Of a stretch of DNA of 22,461 bases, positions 1-7,262 are shown one piece after another. The notes beneath the pieces are model-generated. The model saw only the letters and a list, made by a program, of their open reading frames with translations. It ran no database searches and was not told the DNA's origin. The stretch lies in the NCBI GenBank assembly GCA_947461805.1, contig CANHMJ010000008.1:1-22461 (forward strand), given 5' to 3'. The position numbers and the translations under genes were made by a program. How positions within the stretch are numbered: the stretch's first letter is position 1; every line of letters starts with the position of its first letter. The DNA comes from Burkholderiaceae bacterium. Lineage in GTDB: Bacteria; Pseudomonadota; Gammaproteobacteria; Burkholderiales; Burkholderiaceae.

Positions 1-1
1 G

Positions 2-571
2 ACCTTTGGTCTTGCTTTGGTGATTGAGGGGATGTTCCGCCATGGGTTTGGCGCCCTTGGTAATAGTTATCCCGTACCGGAGTTATTGCAAGGCGGCTTT
101 CGGGTAGGAGAACTTTTTTTACCCTACTACCGTTTATGGGTGGTATTTTTAGCTTTACTAGTGTGCTTTGCTACCTGGTTCTTCATTGAGCGGACTAGCC
201 TAGGCAGCTTACTTCGAGCTGGTACTGAAAATCCCCGATTACTTCAAGCGTTGGGGGTTAACGTTCCGCTGATCGTGACGCTAACCTACGGTGCGGGTTG
301 CGCCCTTGCTGCATTTGCTGGGGTAATGGCTGCGCCTATTTATCAGGTTACAGCAGTGATGGGCTCAAACTTAATCATTGTGGTCTTTGCGGTGGTTGTG
401 ATTGGCGGTATGGGGTCGATTGCTGGTGCCATTGTGACGGGCTTGGGTTTGGGTGTGGTGGAGGGTTTAACCAAAGTCTTTTATCCCCAAGCCTCATCGG
501 TTTCCATTTTCGTCATCATGATCATCGTCTTGTTAATTAAACCCGCTGGCTTATTTGGTAGATCAAATTAA
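2..571 (+). CDS. livH: Branched-chain amino acid ABC transporter permease, LivH type (5' truncated by window)
   Basis: Inner-membrane permease subunit of a high-affinity branched-chain amino acid (or related amide/urea) ABC importer. The reading frame is open from base 2 and runs off the left edge, so the start and roughly the first third of the protein are missing; the TTG at 17 is not a real start. About 189 residues remain, mostly hydrophobic helices. The segment with residues TSLGSLLRAGTENPRLLQAL is the cytoplasmic coupling loop typical of LivH-family permeases, and the end GGMGSIAGAI...IKPAGLFG is the usual LivH C terminus. The stop shares its last base with the ATG of the following livM-type gene, so the two are translated together. 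The substrate cannot be fixed from the sequence; the ATPase and binding-protein genes are not downstream and may lie to the left. Confidence 0.9.
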   Translation, partial: TFGLALVIEGMFRHGFGALGNSYPVPELLQGGFRVGELFLPYYRLWVVFLALLVCFATWFFIERTSLGSLLRAGTENPRLLQALGVNVPLIVTLTYGAGCALAAFAGVMAAPIYQVTAVMGSNLIIVVFAVVVIGGMGSIAGAIVTGLGLGVVEGLTKVFYPQASSVSIFVIMIIVLLIKPAGLFGRSN

Positions 572-1512
572 TGATGAAACGCAATTTGTCTCCCCTCGAC
601 AAGATATCCATCGTCATCATAGCGCTACTCGCGCTTGTACCATTTCAGGGATTTGTGTACGACCTGTTCATGATGAAGGTATTTTGTTTTGCTATTTTTG
701 CCGCTTCCCTGAATCTATTGTTGGGTTTTGCCGGCCTATTGTCTTTTGGGCACGCGGCGTTCTTTGGAACGGGCGCATACATCAGCGCTTACGTTATGAA
801 AGAGTGGGGCCTTACCCCTGAGTTAGGATTGCTCTGCGGTGTCTTGTGCGCAACTGCTTTGGGTTATGTGTTTGGGGCTTTGGCAATACGACGCCAGGGC
901 ATCTACTTTGCAATGATTACGCTCGCACTTGCCCAAGTAATCTATTTTTTAGCAACGCAGGTTCCCTTCACAAATGGTGAGGATGGCATACAGGGCGTAC
1001 CCCGCGGTCAGTTTTTGGGTTTCATTGATTTATCTACCTCTACCCATATGTATTACTTTGCGCTAGTTGTTTTTGCTTTGGCTTTCCTGATGATTAAACG
1101 CATCGTCAGCTCCCCTTTCGGTCAGGTCATGAAGTCCATTCGGGAAAATGAGCCGAGGGCAATTTCATTGGGTTATGACGTCAATCGATACAAACTCATT
1201 GCCTTCACTCTGTCAGCAGGCCTAGCCGGTCTAGGCGGCGCATTAAAAAGCTTGGTTTTACAACTGGCTTCGCTATCTGATGTGTTTTGGCACACCTCGG
1301 GAGAGGCCGTTTTGATGACGATTCTTGGGGGTATTGGAACCTTATGGGGACCAGTTGCCGGGGCTGCCATCATCATCAACCTGCAAAATTATTTAGCCAA
1401 CTTGGGTGGCTGGAGCACCATTGCGACCGGCGCCATATTCGTGGTTTGCGTCATGGCATTTAGGCGCGGCATTATTGGTGAAATTGCATACCGTTTAAAA
1501 ATAAAGCTGTAA
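571..1512 (+). CDS. livM: Branched-chain amino acid ABC transporter permease, LivM type
   Basis: Second permease subunit of the same ABC importer, forming the membrane channel with LivH. The 313-residue protein is of normal length for a short LivM. Seen in the sequence: several hydrophobic helices, the LLGFAGLLSFGHAAFFGTGA motif near residues 50-70 that is characteristic of LivM, a coupling loop around SPFGQVMKSIRENEPRAISL near residues 180-200, and GGIGTLWGPVAGA near residue 255. ATG 571 overlaps the preceding stop by one base; a second ATG follows at 574 and either could be used. No livG or livF ATPase gene follows, since the next gene is a small cupin, so the ATPases must be upstream of the window or elsewhere. 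Confidence 0.92.
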   Translation: MMKRNLSPLDKISIVIIALLALVPFQGFVYDLFMMKVFCFAIFAASLNLLLGFAGLLSFGHAAFFGTGAYISAYVMKEWGLTPELGLLCGVLCATALGYVFGALAIRRQGIYFAMITLALAQVIYFLATQVPFTNGEDGIQGVPRGQFLGFIDLSTSTHMYYFALVVFALAFLMIKRIVSSPFGQVMKSIRENEPRAISLGYDVNRYKLIAFTLSAGLAGLGGALKSLVLQLASLSDVFWHTSGEAVLMTILGGIGTLWGPVAGAAIIINLQNYLANLGGWSTIATGAIFVVCVMAFRRGIIGEIAYRLKIKL

Positions 1513-1554
1513 TGGGCTTGTAGTGCTCTTTGGAACTAGCCTGTAAGCCGCCGT

Positions 1555-1836
1555 ATGACTCCAGCGATTTTTAAAGCATTCCTCCTAGTAGAGGGCTTCC
1601 CTGAGCCGGTATTGGTTGAGCGTGAACGCAATGGTTTTCTGGATCTGCACTCCCATTCATTTGAAGTTCGTGCGCTCATTACCCGTGGGCAGATGGAAAT
1701 TACGATCGATGGCGACAGTCAATCGTATGGTCTTGGTGACACTTTTCATTTGACGCAAAATCAAGTTCACTCTGAGCGCTATGGCAGCGATGGGGTACGG
1801 TACTTGGCAAGCAGAAGACAGCCACCTCCCAATTGA
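1555..1836 (+). CDS. Small single-domain cupin protein
   Basis: A 93-residue cupin-fold protein of unknown substrate. The first cupin motif is visible as G27, H32, H34, E37 and G45 (LHSHSFEVRALITRGQ), and the second as G61, D62 and H72 (GDTFHLTQNQVHSE). These histidines and the glutamate are the usual metal ligands of cupins. The length fits a minimal one-domain cupin, and the end is basic and proline-rich. An in-frame stop at 1537-1539 leaves ATG 1555 as the only standard start, although no strong ribosome binding site precedes it. It sits 42 bases after livM in the same direction and may be co-transcribed. Function is unknown: such proteins include regulators' sensory relatives, isomerases and dioxygenases. 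Confidence 0.8.
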   Translation: MTPAIFKAFLLVEGFPEPVLVERERNGFLDLHSHSFEVRALITRGQMEITIDGDSQSYGLGDTFHLTQNQVHSERYGSDGVRYLASRRQPPPN

Positions 1837-1945
1837 AATCAATTGCAGCAGAGAGTGCGGCGGTAATACTGATTTAAGGCCGTTGGCAAAAATGAGAGAT
1901 GATTTTTACCAGCCACAGCAATGCCGTGACTAAATCAGCCAAACC

Positions 1946-2116
1946 TTAACTTTTACGATGGTTGTAGAGTGTGCAAAGGTTTCCAGAGATTGCAATTAGA
2001 AGATAGGCAATCATGCCGATCGTAAAGATGGCGTAGTCGCCATTGTTAATAAAAACAACCAAGCCAATTACGATTGTGGCTGCGCTCAATATGCTGATTA
2101 ACGTTTTGGCAAACAT
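1946..2116 (-). CDS. Small two-helix membrane protein, 56 residues
   Basis: I do not recognise the family. The frame begins with CAT at 2114-2116 (ATG on the minus strand) and ends with TAA at 1946-1948. The protein starts MFAKTLISILSAATIVIGLV and has two predicted membrane helices, about residues 4-23 and 28-49, joined by a short polar turn (INNGDY), with a short basic tail (NHRKS). Support for its being real: a purine-rich AAAGGGG ribosome binding site at 2126-2132, nine bases before the start, and a promoter-like pair with a perfect TTGACA -35 at 2143-2170. Codon use looks like ordinary host coding sequence. It lies downstream of the initiator tRNA on the same strand but is separated from it by a terminator. 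It could be a stress- or envelope-associated small protein; no function is assigned. Confidence 0.7.
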   Translation of the reverse strand: MFAKTLISILSAATIVIGLVVFINNGDYAIFTIGMIAYLLIAISGNLCTLYNHRKS

Positions 2117-2142
2117 GTGTTCATTCCCCTTTGATTACAGAA

Positions 2143-2170
2143 ACTATCACCCGCAATCTAGCAGTGTCAA
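2143..2170 (-). promoter_or_regulatory. Sigma-70-like promoter for the 56-residue membrane protein
   Basis: Read on the minus strand, a perfect TTGACA (complement of 2165-2170) is followed after 16 bases by GATAGT (complement of 2143-2148, 4 of 6 matches to TATAAT). It lies about 26 bases upstream of the start codon and just past the tRNA terminator, so the small gene has its own transcription start. The -10 box is imperfect. Confidence 0.55.
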
Positions 2171-2212
2171 TAGCGCTTTGCTAAATACCCACGGATTGCT
2201 TTACATCAATAG

Positions 2213-2234
2213 AAAAAGGATACTTTCGTATCCT
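2213..2234 (-). terminator. Rho-independent terminator of the initiator tRNA
   Basis: On the minus strand AGGATAC, loop GAAA, GTATCCT forms a perfect 7-bp stem (2217-2223 with 2228-2234) closed by a stable GNRA-type tetraloop and followed at once by a run of T (complement of 2213-2217). It lies 21 bases after the tRNA 3' end and is in the right direction to end the tRNA transcript. Confidence 0.88.
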
Positions 2235-2255
2235 GTTGATCTATATCACTAAATT

Positions 2256-2332
2256 TGGTTGCGGGGACAGGATTTGAACCTGTGACCTTCGGGTTATGAG
2301 CCCGACGAGCTGCCAGACTGCTCCACCCCGCG
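2256..2332 (-). tRNA. Initiator tRNA-fMet (CAT anticodon), CCA encoded
   Basis: The minus strand reads CGCGGGGTGGAGCAGTCTGG onward to CCCCGCAACCA, a 77-nt cloverleaf. The features that mark an initiator rather than an elongator tRNA are all visible: the unpaired C1-A72 at the top of the acceptor stem (5' CGCGGGG against CCCCGCA), the three consecutive G-C pairs next to the anticodon loop (GGGCTCATAACCC), and the CAT anticodon. The T arm GGTTCAAATC is canonical, and the 3' CCA is encoded (complement of 2256-2258). The gene has its own promoter and terminator and is divergent from kup. Confidence 0.97.
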
Positions 2333-2344
2333 TCTGAGACTATG

Positions 2345-2374
2345 ATTCTAGCATTTTTAAGCCTTTGCTGTCGA
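2345..2374 (-). promoter_or_regulatory. Promoter of the initiator tRNA
   Basis: On the minus strand TCGACA (complement of 2369-2374, 5 of 6 matches to TTGACA) is followed after 18 bases by TAGAAT (complement of 2345-2350, 5 of 6 matches to TATAAT). The -10 ends 12 bases before the tRNA 5' end, a normal distance for a stable-RNA promoter. Confidence 0.75.
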
Positions 2375-2442
2375 GCTTTATTGCTGAATTGAGCGGTTTC
2401 ATGCTGAATTTATCTTCCATTTCTCGGTCATTTGCATCCCCC

Positions 2443-2477
2443 TAAGGAGTAACATATTGCCGTGCAACACCAATTAA
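2443..2477 (+). promoter_or_regulatory. Strong Shine-Dalgarno with mini-ORF in the kup leader
   Basis: The best ribosome binding site before kup, TAAGGAG at 2443-2449, is about 37 bases from the kup ATG, too far to serve it directly. It is correctly placed for TTG at 2457, which opens a six-codon frame closed by TAA at 2475-2477, nine bases before the kup start. A GTG at 2462 opens another short frame that overlaps the kup start. The kup ATG itself is preceded only by the weaker AAGGCAG. The arrangement fits a leader peptide or ribosome-reinitiation site, but could be chance. Confidence 0.4.
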
Positions 2478-2486
2478 GGCAGTTTC

Positions 2487-4433
2487 ATGTCCATTAGCAA
2501 TCCCGAATACTCAAGCTCAACTCTTCTCAAGCCCGTTGATCTGCATAGCAGCGGTGATGGTGTTGAACACAAGAAGGGTTTAGGCGTTCTCATGCTGGCT
2601 GCAATTGGTGTCGTTTTCGGTGATATTGGCACCAGCCCCTTGTATGCCCTCAAAGAATGCTTTGATGCCGAGCATGGTATTGCGTTTAGCCGTGAAGCGC
2701 TTTACGGGGTCATCTCCATGATGATCTGGGCCTTGATTTTGGTAGTGACCTTCAAATACGTTTTGTTCGTGATGCGGGCCGACAACAAAGGTGAGGGCGG
2801 TGTTTTATCCTTAATGGCCTTAGCACTGCGTTCTGTTAAAAGCGGCACTAAGGAATATTTTGTTTTGATGATTCTGGGGATGCTGGGCGCTTGTATGTTG
2901 ATTGGTGAATCCGTCATCACGCCAGCGATCTCCGTATTGTCTGCGGTGGAGGGTATTGAGATTGCAACGCCGGCGTTAAAGCAATTCATTATTCCGATTG
3001 CCGTAGCCATTCTCTTTTGCCTCTTTGTGATTCAAAAATACGGCACGGCGTTGGTTGGTAATTTATTTGGACCCGTGACCTTGGTATGGTTTTTGGTGAT
3101 TGCCGCGCTGGGCGTTTGGAACATCAGCAACGCCCCCGAAATTGCCTTGGCTTTTAACCCAATGTACGCCATTCGATTCATTACGGATCACCCCTTAACG
3201 GCTTATATCGTGATGGGTGCGGTGGTGCTCGTAGTTACTGGAGTTGAGGCTCTGTATTTGGATATGGGCCACTTTGGCCGCAACCCTGTTCGCTTTGCAT
3301 GGCTCTTGATCGTGTTGCCTAGCCTGCTACTCAATTATTTAGGGCAGGGCGCCTTGGTGCTATCTAACCCCGAAGCCATTCGTAATCCCTTCTACATGAT
3401 GGTGCCGGAGTGGGCTCTTTGGCCGATGGTAGGGCTTGCCACCGCAGCAACTGTGATTGCATCACAGGCCGTGATCTCTGGAACTTTTTCGTTGGTGAGC
3501 CAAGCTATTTCCTTAGGCTTTTTACCTCGTATGAACATTCTTCATACCTCCGATTCGGAGCGCGGGCAGATTTATATCCCGGTAGTGAACTGGGCTTTGC
3601 TCTTTATGGTGGTTGTGACCATTATTGAATTCGGTGAATCGGTTAACTTGGCCGCAGCCTATGGTCTCTCGGTTACCTCAACAATGCTGATTACTACCAT
3701 CTTGCTGTCGGTTGTGATGCGGCGTGAATGGCATATCAATCCCATTTTGATTGCCTTGCTCATTGTCTTTTTCTTTGCGATTGATTTGGCTTTTTGGACG
3801 GCAACACTGATCAAAATTAAGGATGGCGGCTGGTATCCATTACTGCTTGCCCTGATCTGTTTTACCTGCCTCATTACCTGGTATAAAGGCCGCAAATTAC
3901 TCACCGATAAATTAGTGAGCAATTCGATTCCGATGGAGGCTTTTGTTAGTAGTCTGCTGGCGCATCCACCGCACCGCGTGGAAGGTACCGCCATCTTCTT
4001 AACAGCGCACATTGATTATGTTCCGGTAGCCATGCTACACAACCTGAAACACAACCGCGTGATGCATGAGCGGATTTTCTTTTTAAAGATGAGTACTTGG
4101 GATGTGCCTTATGTAAATGACAGCGAGCGTATTACGATGCGCGACCTGGGAGGCCAGGTTTATTTGGTACGCGCGGTCTATGGCTTCAAAGAAACGCCAG
4201 ACATTAATTCGATCTTAGCCCTGCTCGAGAAACAAGAAAACCTAACCTTTGATTTGATGGATACCTCTTTCTTCATCTCAAAAGACACCATCATTCCATC
4301 GGCATCCCCCGGAATGGCGCTGTGGCAGGAAAGCTTATTTTCTTGGATGATGCAAAACGCTGCAAAGCCATCGGACTTTTTCAAGATTCCAACCAATCGC
4401 TTGGTTGAGTTGGGCGCAAAGGTGGAAATTTGA
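2487..4433 (+). CDS. kup: Low-affinity potassium uptake protein Kup (Trk/KUP/HAK family)
   Basis: Inner-membrane K+/H+ symporter of the KUP/HAK/KT family, working as a single polypeptide without ATPase partners. The 648-residue length matches bacterial Kup (about 620-650). Diagnostic features: the first helix motif GVVFGDIGTSPLYALKE at residues 41-57, FGPVTLVWF and GAVVLVVTGVEALYLDMGHF further in, about twelve hydrophobic helices to roughly residue 475, and a cytoplasmic C-terminal domain of about 170 residues ending in the family's usual LVELGAKVEI. An in-frame TAA at 2475 excludes a longer form, so ATG 2487 is the start. It is divergent from the initiator tRNA, and its stop overlaps the start of the next gene. 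Confidence 0.96.
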   Translation: MSISNPEYSSSTLLKPVDLHSSGDGVEHKKGLGVLMLAAIGVVFGDIGTSPLYALKECFDAEHGIAFSREALYGVISMMIWALILVVTFKYVLFVMRADNKGEGGVLSLMALALRSVKSGTKEYFVLMILGMLGACMLIGESVITPAISVLSAVEGIEIATPALKQFIIPIAVAILFCLFVIQKYGTALVGNLFGPVTLVWFLVIAALGVWNISNAPEIALAFNPMYAIRFITDHPLTAYIVMGAVVLVVTGVEALYLDMGHFGRNPVRFAWLLIVLPSLLLNYLGQGALVLSNPEAIRNPFYMMVPEWALWPMVGLATAATVIASQAVISGTFSLVSQAISLGFLPRMNILHTSDSERGQIYIPVVNWALLFMVVVTIIEFGESVNLAAAYGLSVTSTMLITTILLSVVMRREWHINPILIALLIVFFFAIDLAFWTATLIKIKDGGWYPLLLALICFTCLITWYKGRKLLTDKLVSNSIPMEAFVSSLLAHPPHRVEGTAIFLTAHIDYVPVAMLHNLKHNRVMHERIFFLKMSTWDVPYVNDSERITMRDLGGQVYLVRAVYGFKETPDINSILALLEKQENLTFDLMDTSFFISKDTIIPSASPGMALWQESLFSWMMQNAAKPSDFFKIPTNRLVELGAKVEI

Positions 4434-4939
4434 TTCACCCTTTTTTTTGCTCTACCTTTCGTTCCATTGCTATTGTTTTGGGCCTAGCGCTTGGGATAGG
4501 AGCAGCCCAAGCAACGCCAGCGCAAAAGGCTGAACTAGAAAAGCTTGATTTGATTGAGGCCGAGCTCAATCTACAGCGTGAGTGGGCAGATTATCGTTGG
4601 AAAAAAGCATCTTCTGAGTGTTATCAAAAATATTTAGTGAATCGCTGTCTTAGCCAAACGCGCGCTCAGTATCGTAAAGAAATCGATCCGATTCGAGCGC
4701 AAGAAGTTGAACTCAATACGGCACAGCGGGAGCTGCGCGAGCTTCTAAAAGACGAGCGTGACGCAAAGCGCATTGCGGATAAAGTGGATCCTGCTAAAGC
4801 GGCAGAGCGTACTCAAAATAAGCGTGCCTTTGAAGAAAAACAACAGGAAGCTGCAAAGCGAGCAGCAGACTTAGAGGAGCGACGCAAAGATGCACCGCGT
4901 CGCGCACAAGAAAACAAAGCAGGTACCCAGTTACAGTAA
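4430..4939 (+). CDS. Putative secreted or periplasmic coiled-coil protein
   Basis: I do not recognise a named family. The 169-residue product begins with a clear Sec signal peptide (MIHPFFCSTF, then the hydrophobic IAIVLGLALGIGAAQA), with likely cleavage after A-Q-A at residue 28. The mature part is almost entirely charged helix, rich in Ala, Glu, Lys, Arg and Gln, and likely coiled coil. The only two cysteines of the mature part (C64, C73, C-x8-C) could form a disulphide in the periplasm. The start is inferred as TTG 4430, which overlaps the kup stop as TTGA and has GGTGGA just upstream; no ATG lies in the signal-peptide region. The coupling to kup and the close approach to radA (11 bases) suggest one transcript, but the shared purpose is unclear. 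Confidence 0.75.
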   Translation: MIHPFFCSTFRSIAIVLGLALGIGAAQATPAQKAELEKLDLIEAELNLQREWADYRWKKASSECYQKYLVNRCLSQTRAQYRKEIDPIRAQEVELNTAQRELRELLKDERDAKRIADKVDPAKAAERTQNKRAFEEKQQEAAKRAADLEERRKDAPRRAQENKAGTQLQ

Positions 4940-4950
4940 AGAGACTGATT

Positions 4951-6318
4951 TTGGCCAAAGCAAAAACCATTTATGTATGCCAGGCATGCGGCGGCAGCAC
5001 CCCCCGTTGGCAGGGGCAATGCCCAGCATGCCAAGCCTGGAATACCCTGGAAGAAAGTCTTTCTGAATCGACCTCGAGCAATGCCCGTTTTCAGGGTTTA
5101 GCGCAGGCCGTACCCCGTCAAAAATTATCTGCCATCAAGGCCGAGGACATGCCGAGATTGCCTACTGGCGTAGATGAGTTTGACCGCGTCCTCGGTGGCG
5201 GCTTAGTGCCTGGCGGCGTCGTTCTTATCGGCGGTGATCCAGGCATTGGTAAATCGACACTGTTGTTGCAGGCCCTGGCGGAAATGAGCGCTGCTGGCGT
5301 TTCCGTTTTATATAGCAGTGGCGAAGAATCCGCTGCACAGATCGCGCTGCGAGCAAAGCGCATTGCCTTGACTGCGCCGCAACTGGAGGTTCTAGCTGAG
5401 ATCCAGCTAGAAAAGTTATTGACTACGATTGATGCTGCCCGTCCCCAAGTGGTTGTAGTGGATTCGATTCAGACGGTCTACTCCGACGCCTTAACATCCG
5501 CGCCAGGGTCGGTTGCGCAGGTGCGTGAGTGTGCTGCGCAGCTTACCCGCTACGCTAAATCCAGTGGCATTTGCATGCTGATGGTGGGGCACGTGACCAA
5601 AGACGGTCATCTTGCTGGTCCGCGGGTACTCGAGCACATTGTTGATACCGTCTTGTATTTTGAGGGTGATACCCACTCTTCATTTCGTTTAGTGCGCTCG
5701 ATAAAAAATCGCTTTGGCGCGGTCAATGAACTTGGTGTGTTTGCCATGACCGAAAAAGGCCTCAAGGGCGTCTCCAACCCATCGGCCATCTTTCTCTCTC
5801 AGCATGCGGAGATGGTGCCAGGCGCTTGCGTGCTCGTTACGCAAGAAGGTAGCCGCCCCTTGTTGGTTGAAATTCAGGCTTTAGTGGATACGGCGCACAT
5901 TCCCAATCCCAGGCGCTTAGCAGTAGGCCTCGAGCAACATCGACTTGCTATGCTGCTTGCCGTTTTGCATCGCCATGCAGGAATTGCCTGCTTTGATCAG
6001 GATGTCTTTCTCAATGCTGTTGGTGGCGTGAAGATCTCTGAGCCAGCAGCTGACTTAGCAGTTCTGTTGGCCATTCAATCGTCGATTCGGAATCGCGCCT
6101 TGCCGAAGGAGTTGATCGTATTTGGTGAGGTGGGTTTGGCTGGAGAAATCCGCCCTTGTCCCCGCGGTCAAGAGCGCCTCAAAGAAGCCGCCAAACTGGG
6201 CTTTAGTATTGCCATCATTCCAAAAGCCAATTTACCCAAGAGCAAGATCCCAGGTTTGCGCGTCATTCCGGTAGAGCGCATCGATGAGGCCATCTCTGCA
6301 GCCAACGAACTCAGTTAG
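4951..6318 (+). CDS. radA: DNA repair protein RadA (Sms)
   Basis: RecA-like ATPase that processes recombination intermediates and helps RecA-driven branch migration. The 455-residue length is typical. Domains in order: an N-terminal zinc finger with C10, C13, C24 and C27 (VCQACG...CPACQAW), a RecA-type core with the Walker A motif GGDPGIGKST at residues 94-103, the RadA-specific KNRFG motif at residues 252-256, and a C-terminal Lon-protease-like domain from about residue 285 that lacks peptidase function in the family. The start is TTG 4951 (MAKAKTIYVC), matching the conserved N terminus and preceded by AAAGAGA. It is the last gene of the kup transcript and converges on prmB with only 31 bases between the stops. 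Confidence 0.97.
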   Translation: MAKAKTIYVCQACGGSTPRWQGQCPACQAWNTLEESLSESTSSNARFQGLAQAVPRQKLSAIKAEDMPRLPTGVDEFDRVLGGGLVPGGVVLIGGDPGIGKSTLLLQALAEMSAAGVSVLYSSGEESAAQIALRAKRIALTAPQLEVLAEIQLEKLLTTIDAARPQVVVVDSIQTVYSDALTSAPGSVAQVRECAAQLTRYAKSSGICMLMVGHVTKDGHLAGPRVLEHIVDTVLYFEGDTHSSFRLVRSIKNRFGAVNELGVFAMTEKGLKGVSNPSAIFLSQHAEMVPGACVLVTQEGSRPLLVEIQALVDTAHIPNPRRLAVGLEQHRLAMLLAVLHRHAGIACFDQDVFLNAVGGVKISEPAADLAVLLAIQSSIRNRALPKELIVFGEVGLAGEIRPCPRGQERLKEAAKLGFSIAIIPKANLPKSKIPGLRVIPVERIDEAISAANELS

Positions 6319-6325
6319 CACTATT

Positions 6326-6356
6326 GTTAGCGCTATTGACTAACGCTCGTTAGCGC
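6326..6356. repeat. Inverted repeats between the convergent radA and prmB stops
   Basis: GTTAGCGC occurs at 6326-6333 and again at 6349-6356, with CTAACGC at 6340-6346 between. The middle copy can pair with either flank, giving two mutually exclusive 5-bp hairpins. The right one includes the prmB stop codon (complement of 6350-6352). No T run follows in either direction, so a bidirectional terminator is possible but weak. Confidence 0.4.
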
Positions 6357-7258
6357 AAGTCTTCAGCCTGGATTAGTAAGACCTGTTCATTCCCTGCGGA
6401 GACGTCCATCCAAATCACTGGGATCTGGGGGAAGGCTTTGTGAAAGTGTTCTACTTCATTGCCAATTTCCAATACCAGCGCACCACGCTCGCTAAGGTAG
6501 CCCGATGCATTCGCAATAATCTTCCGAATCAAGTCCATGCCATCTTCGCCGCCAGCCAGAGCAAGAGCGGGTTCAGCATGGTATTCGGCGGGGAGGGCAC
6601 GCATGCTAGCTGCATTCACATAAGGAGGATTGCAGACAATTAAGTCAAAGCGGTTTTCGTCAATGGGGTCGGGCAAGGGACTCCAAAGATCACCATGAAA
6701 CAATTCAATCTGAGTACTTAAACCATGGCGATCTAAATTACGAGCGGCCACCGCCAAGGCAGGCGCACTAATATCACAGGCGCTCACATGAATATCTGGG
6801 CAAGAAAGTGCCAGTAAGACGGCAAGCGAGCCATTGCCAGTACATAAATCAAGGGCACGGCCATCGGCAGGCAGCCACGGCTCGAGCGCTCTTTCAGTAA
6901 TGAGTTCAGCAATCCATGAGCGGGGAACAATGCTTTGTTCATTGCAATAGAAGGGCACACCCATAAGCCATGCCTCTTCCAGAATATACGCCAATGGTTT
7001 GCGAGTACGGATGCGCTCATTGGCAATTGCAAGCGCAGCGCCATAAAGACCTTGATCAAGCGGTGCTTGTAGTTGATCTAAGGCGTCACTTGGACTGATC
7101 TGCAGCTGTTTGCTAATAATCCACAAGGCCTCACTCTGGGCATCGATAGCGCCGTGCCCGTAGTTGAGTTTGGCTTGATTTAGGTGATCAGTAAGCCGAT
7201 CAATCGATTCTTCTACGGTAGCGATGGTGTTGTCGTAGGACTGAGGCTCTGGATCCAT
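6350..7258 (-). CDS. prmB: 50S ribosomal protein L3 N5-glutamine methyltransferase PrmB
   Basis: S-adenosylmethionine-dependent methyltransferase that modifies a glutamine of ribosomal protein L3, a paralogue of the release-factor enzyme PrmC. The 302-residue protein has a helical N-terminal domain, the SAM-binding motif DLCTGNGSLAV at about residues 137-147, and the catalytic NPPY at residues 210-213 that holds the substrate glutamine amide. PrmB rather than PrmC is chosen from the length (PrmC is about 275-285), from the YILEEAWLMGVPFYCNE and VPRSWIAELI stretches typical of PrmB, and from its place after dapE. ATG at 7258 follows the dapE stop by four bases, so the two are coupled. Confidence 0.9.
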   Translation of the reverse strand: MDPEPQSYDNTIATVEESIDRLTDHLNQAKLNYGHGAIDAQSEALWIISKQLQISPSDALDQLQAPLDQGLYGAALAIANERIRTRKPLAYILEEAWLMGVPFYCNEQSIVPRSWIAELITERALEPWLPADGRALDLCTGNGSLAVLLALSCPDIHVSACDISAPALAVAARNLDRHGLSTQIELFHGDLWSPLPDPIDENRFDLIVCNPPYVNAASMRALPAEYHAEPALALAGGEDGMDLIRKIIANASGYLSERGALVLEIGNEVEHFHKAFPQIPVIWMDVSAGNEQVLLIQAEDLR

Positions 7259-7262
7259 GGGC

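Noticed and set aside
1885..1912. Hairpin GGCAAAAAT ... ATTTTTACC downstream of the small membrane protein gene
   Set aside because: AT-rich stem with a mismatch and no following T run; too weak for a terminator.
2043..2252. Plus-strand 69-residue open frame
   Set aside because: It runs antisense across the small membrane protein gene, its promoter and the tRNA terminator, and has no recognisable features.
2390..2412. Repeated TGCTGAATT before kup
   Set aside because: A nine-base repeat twice in AT-rich leader sequence is not enough for an operator call.
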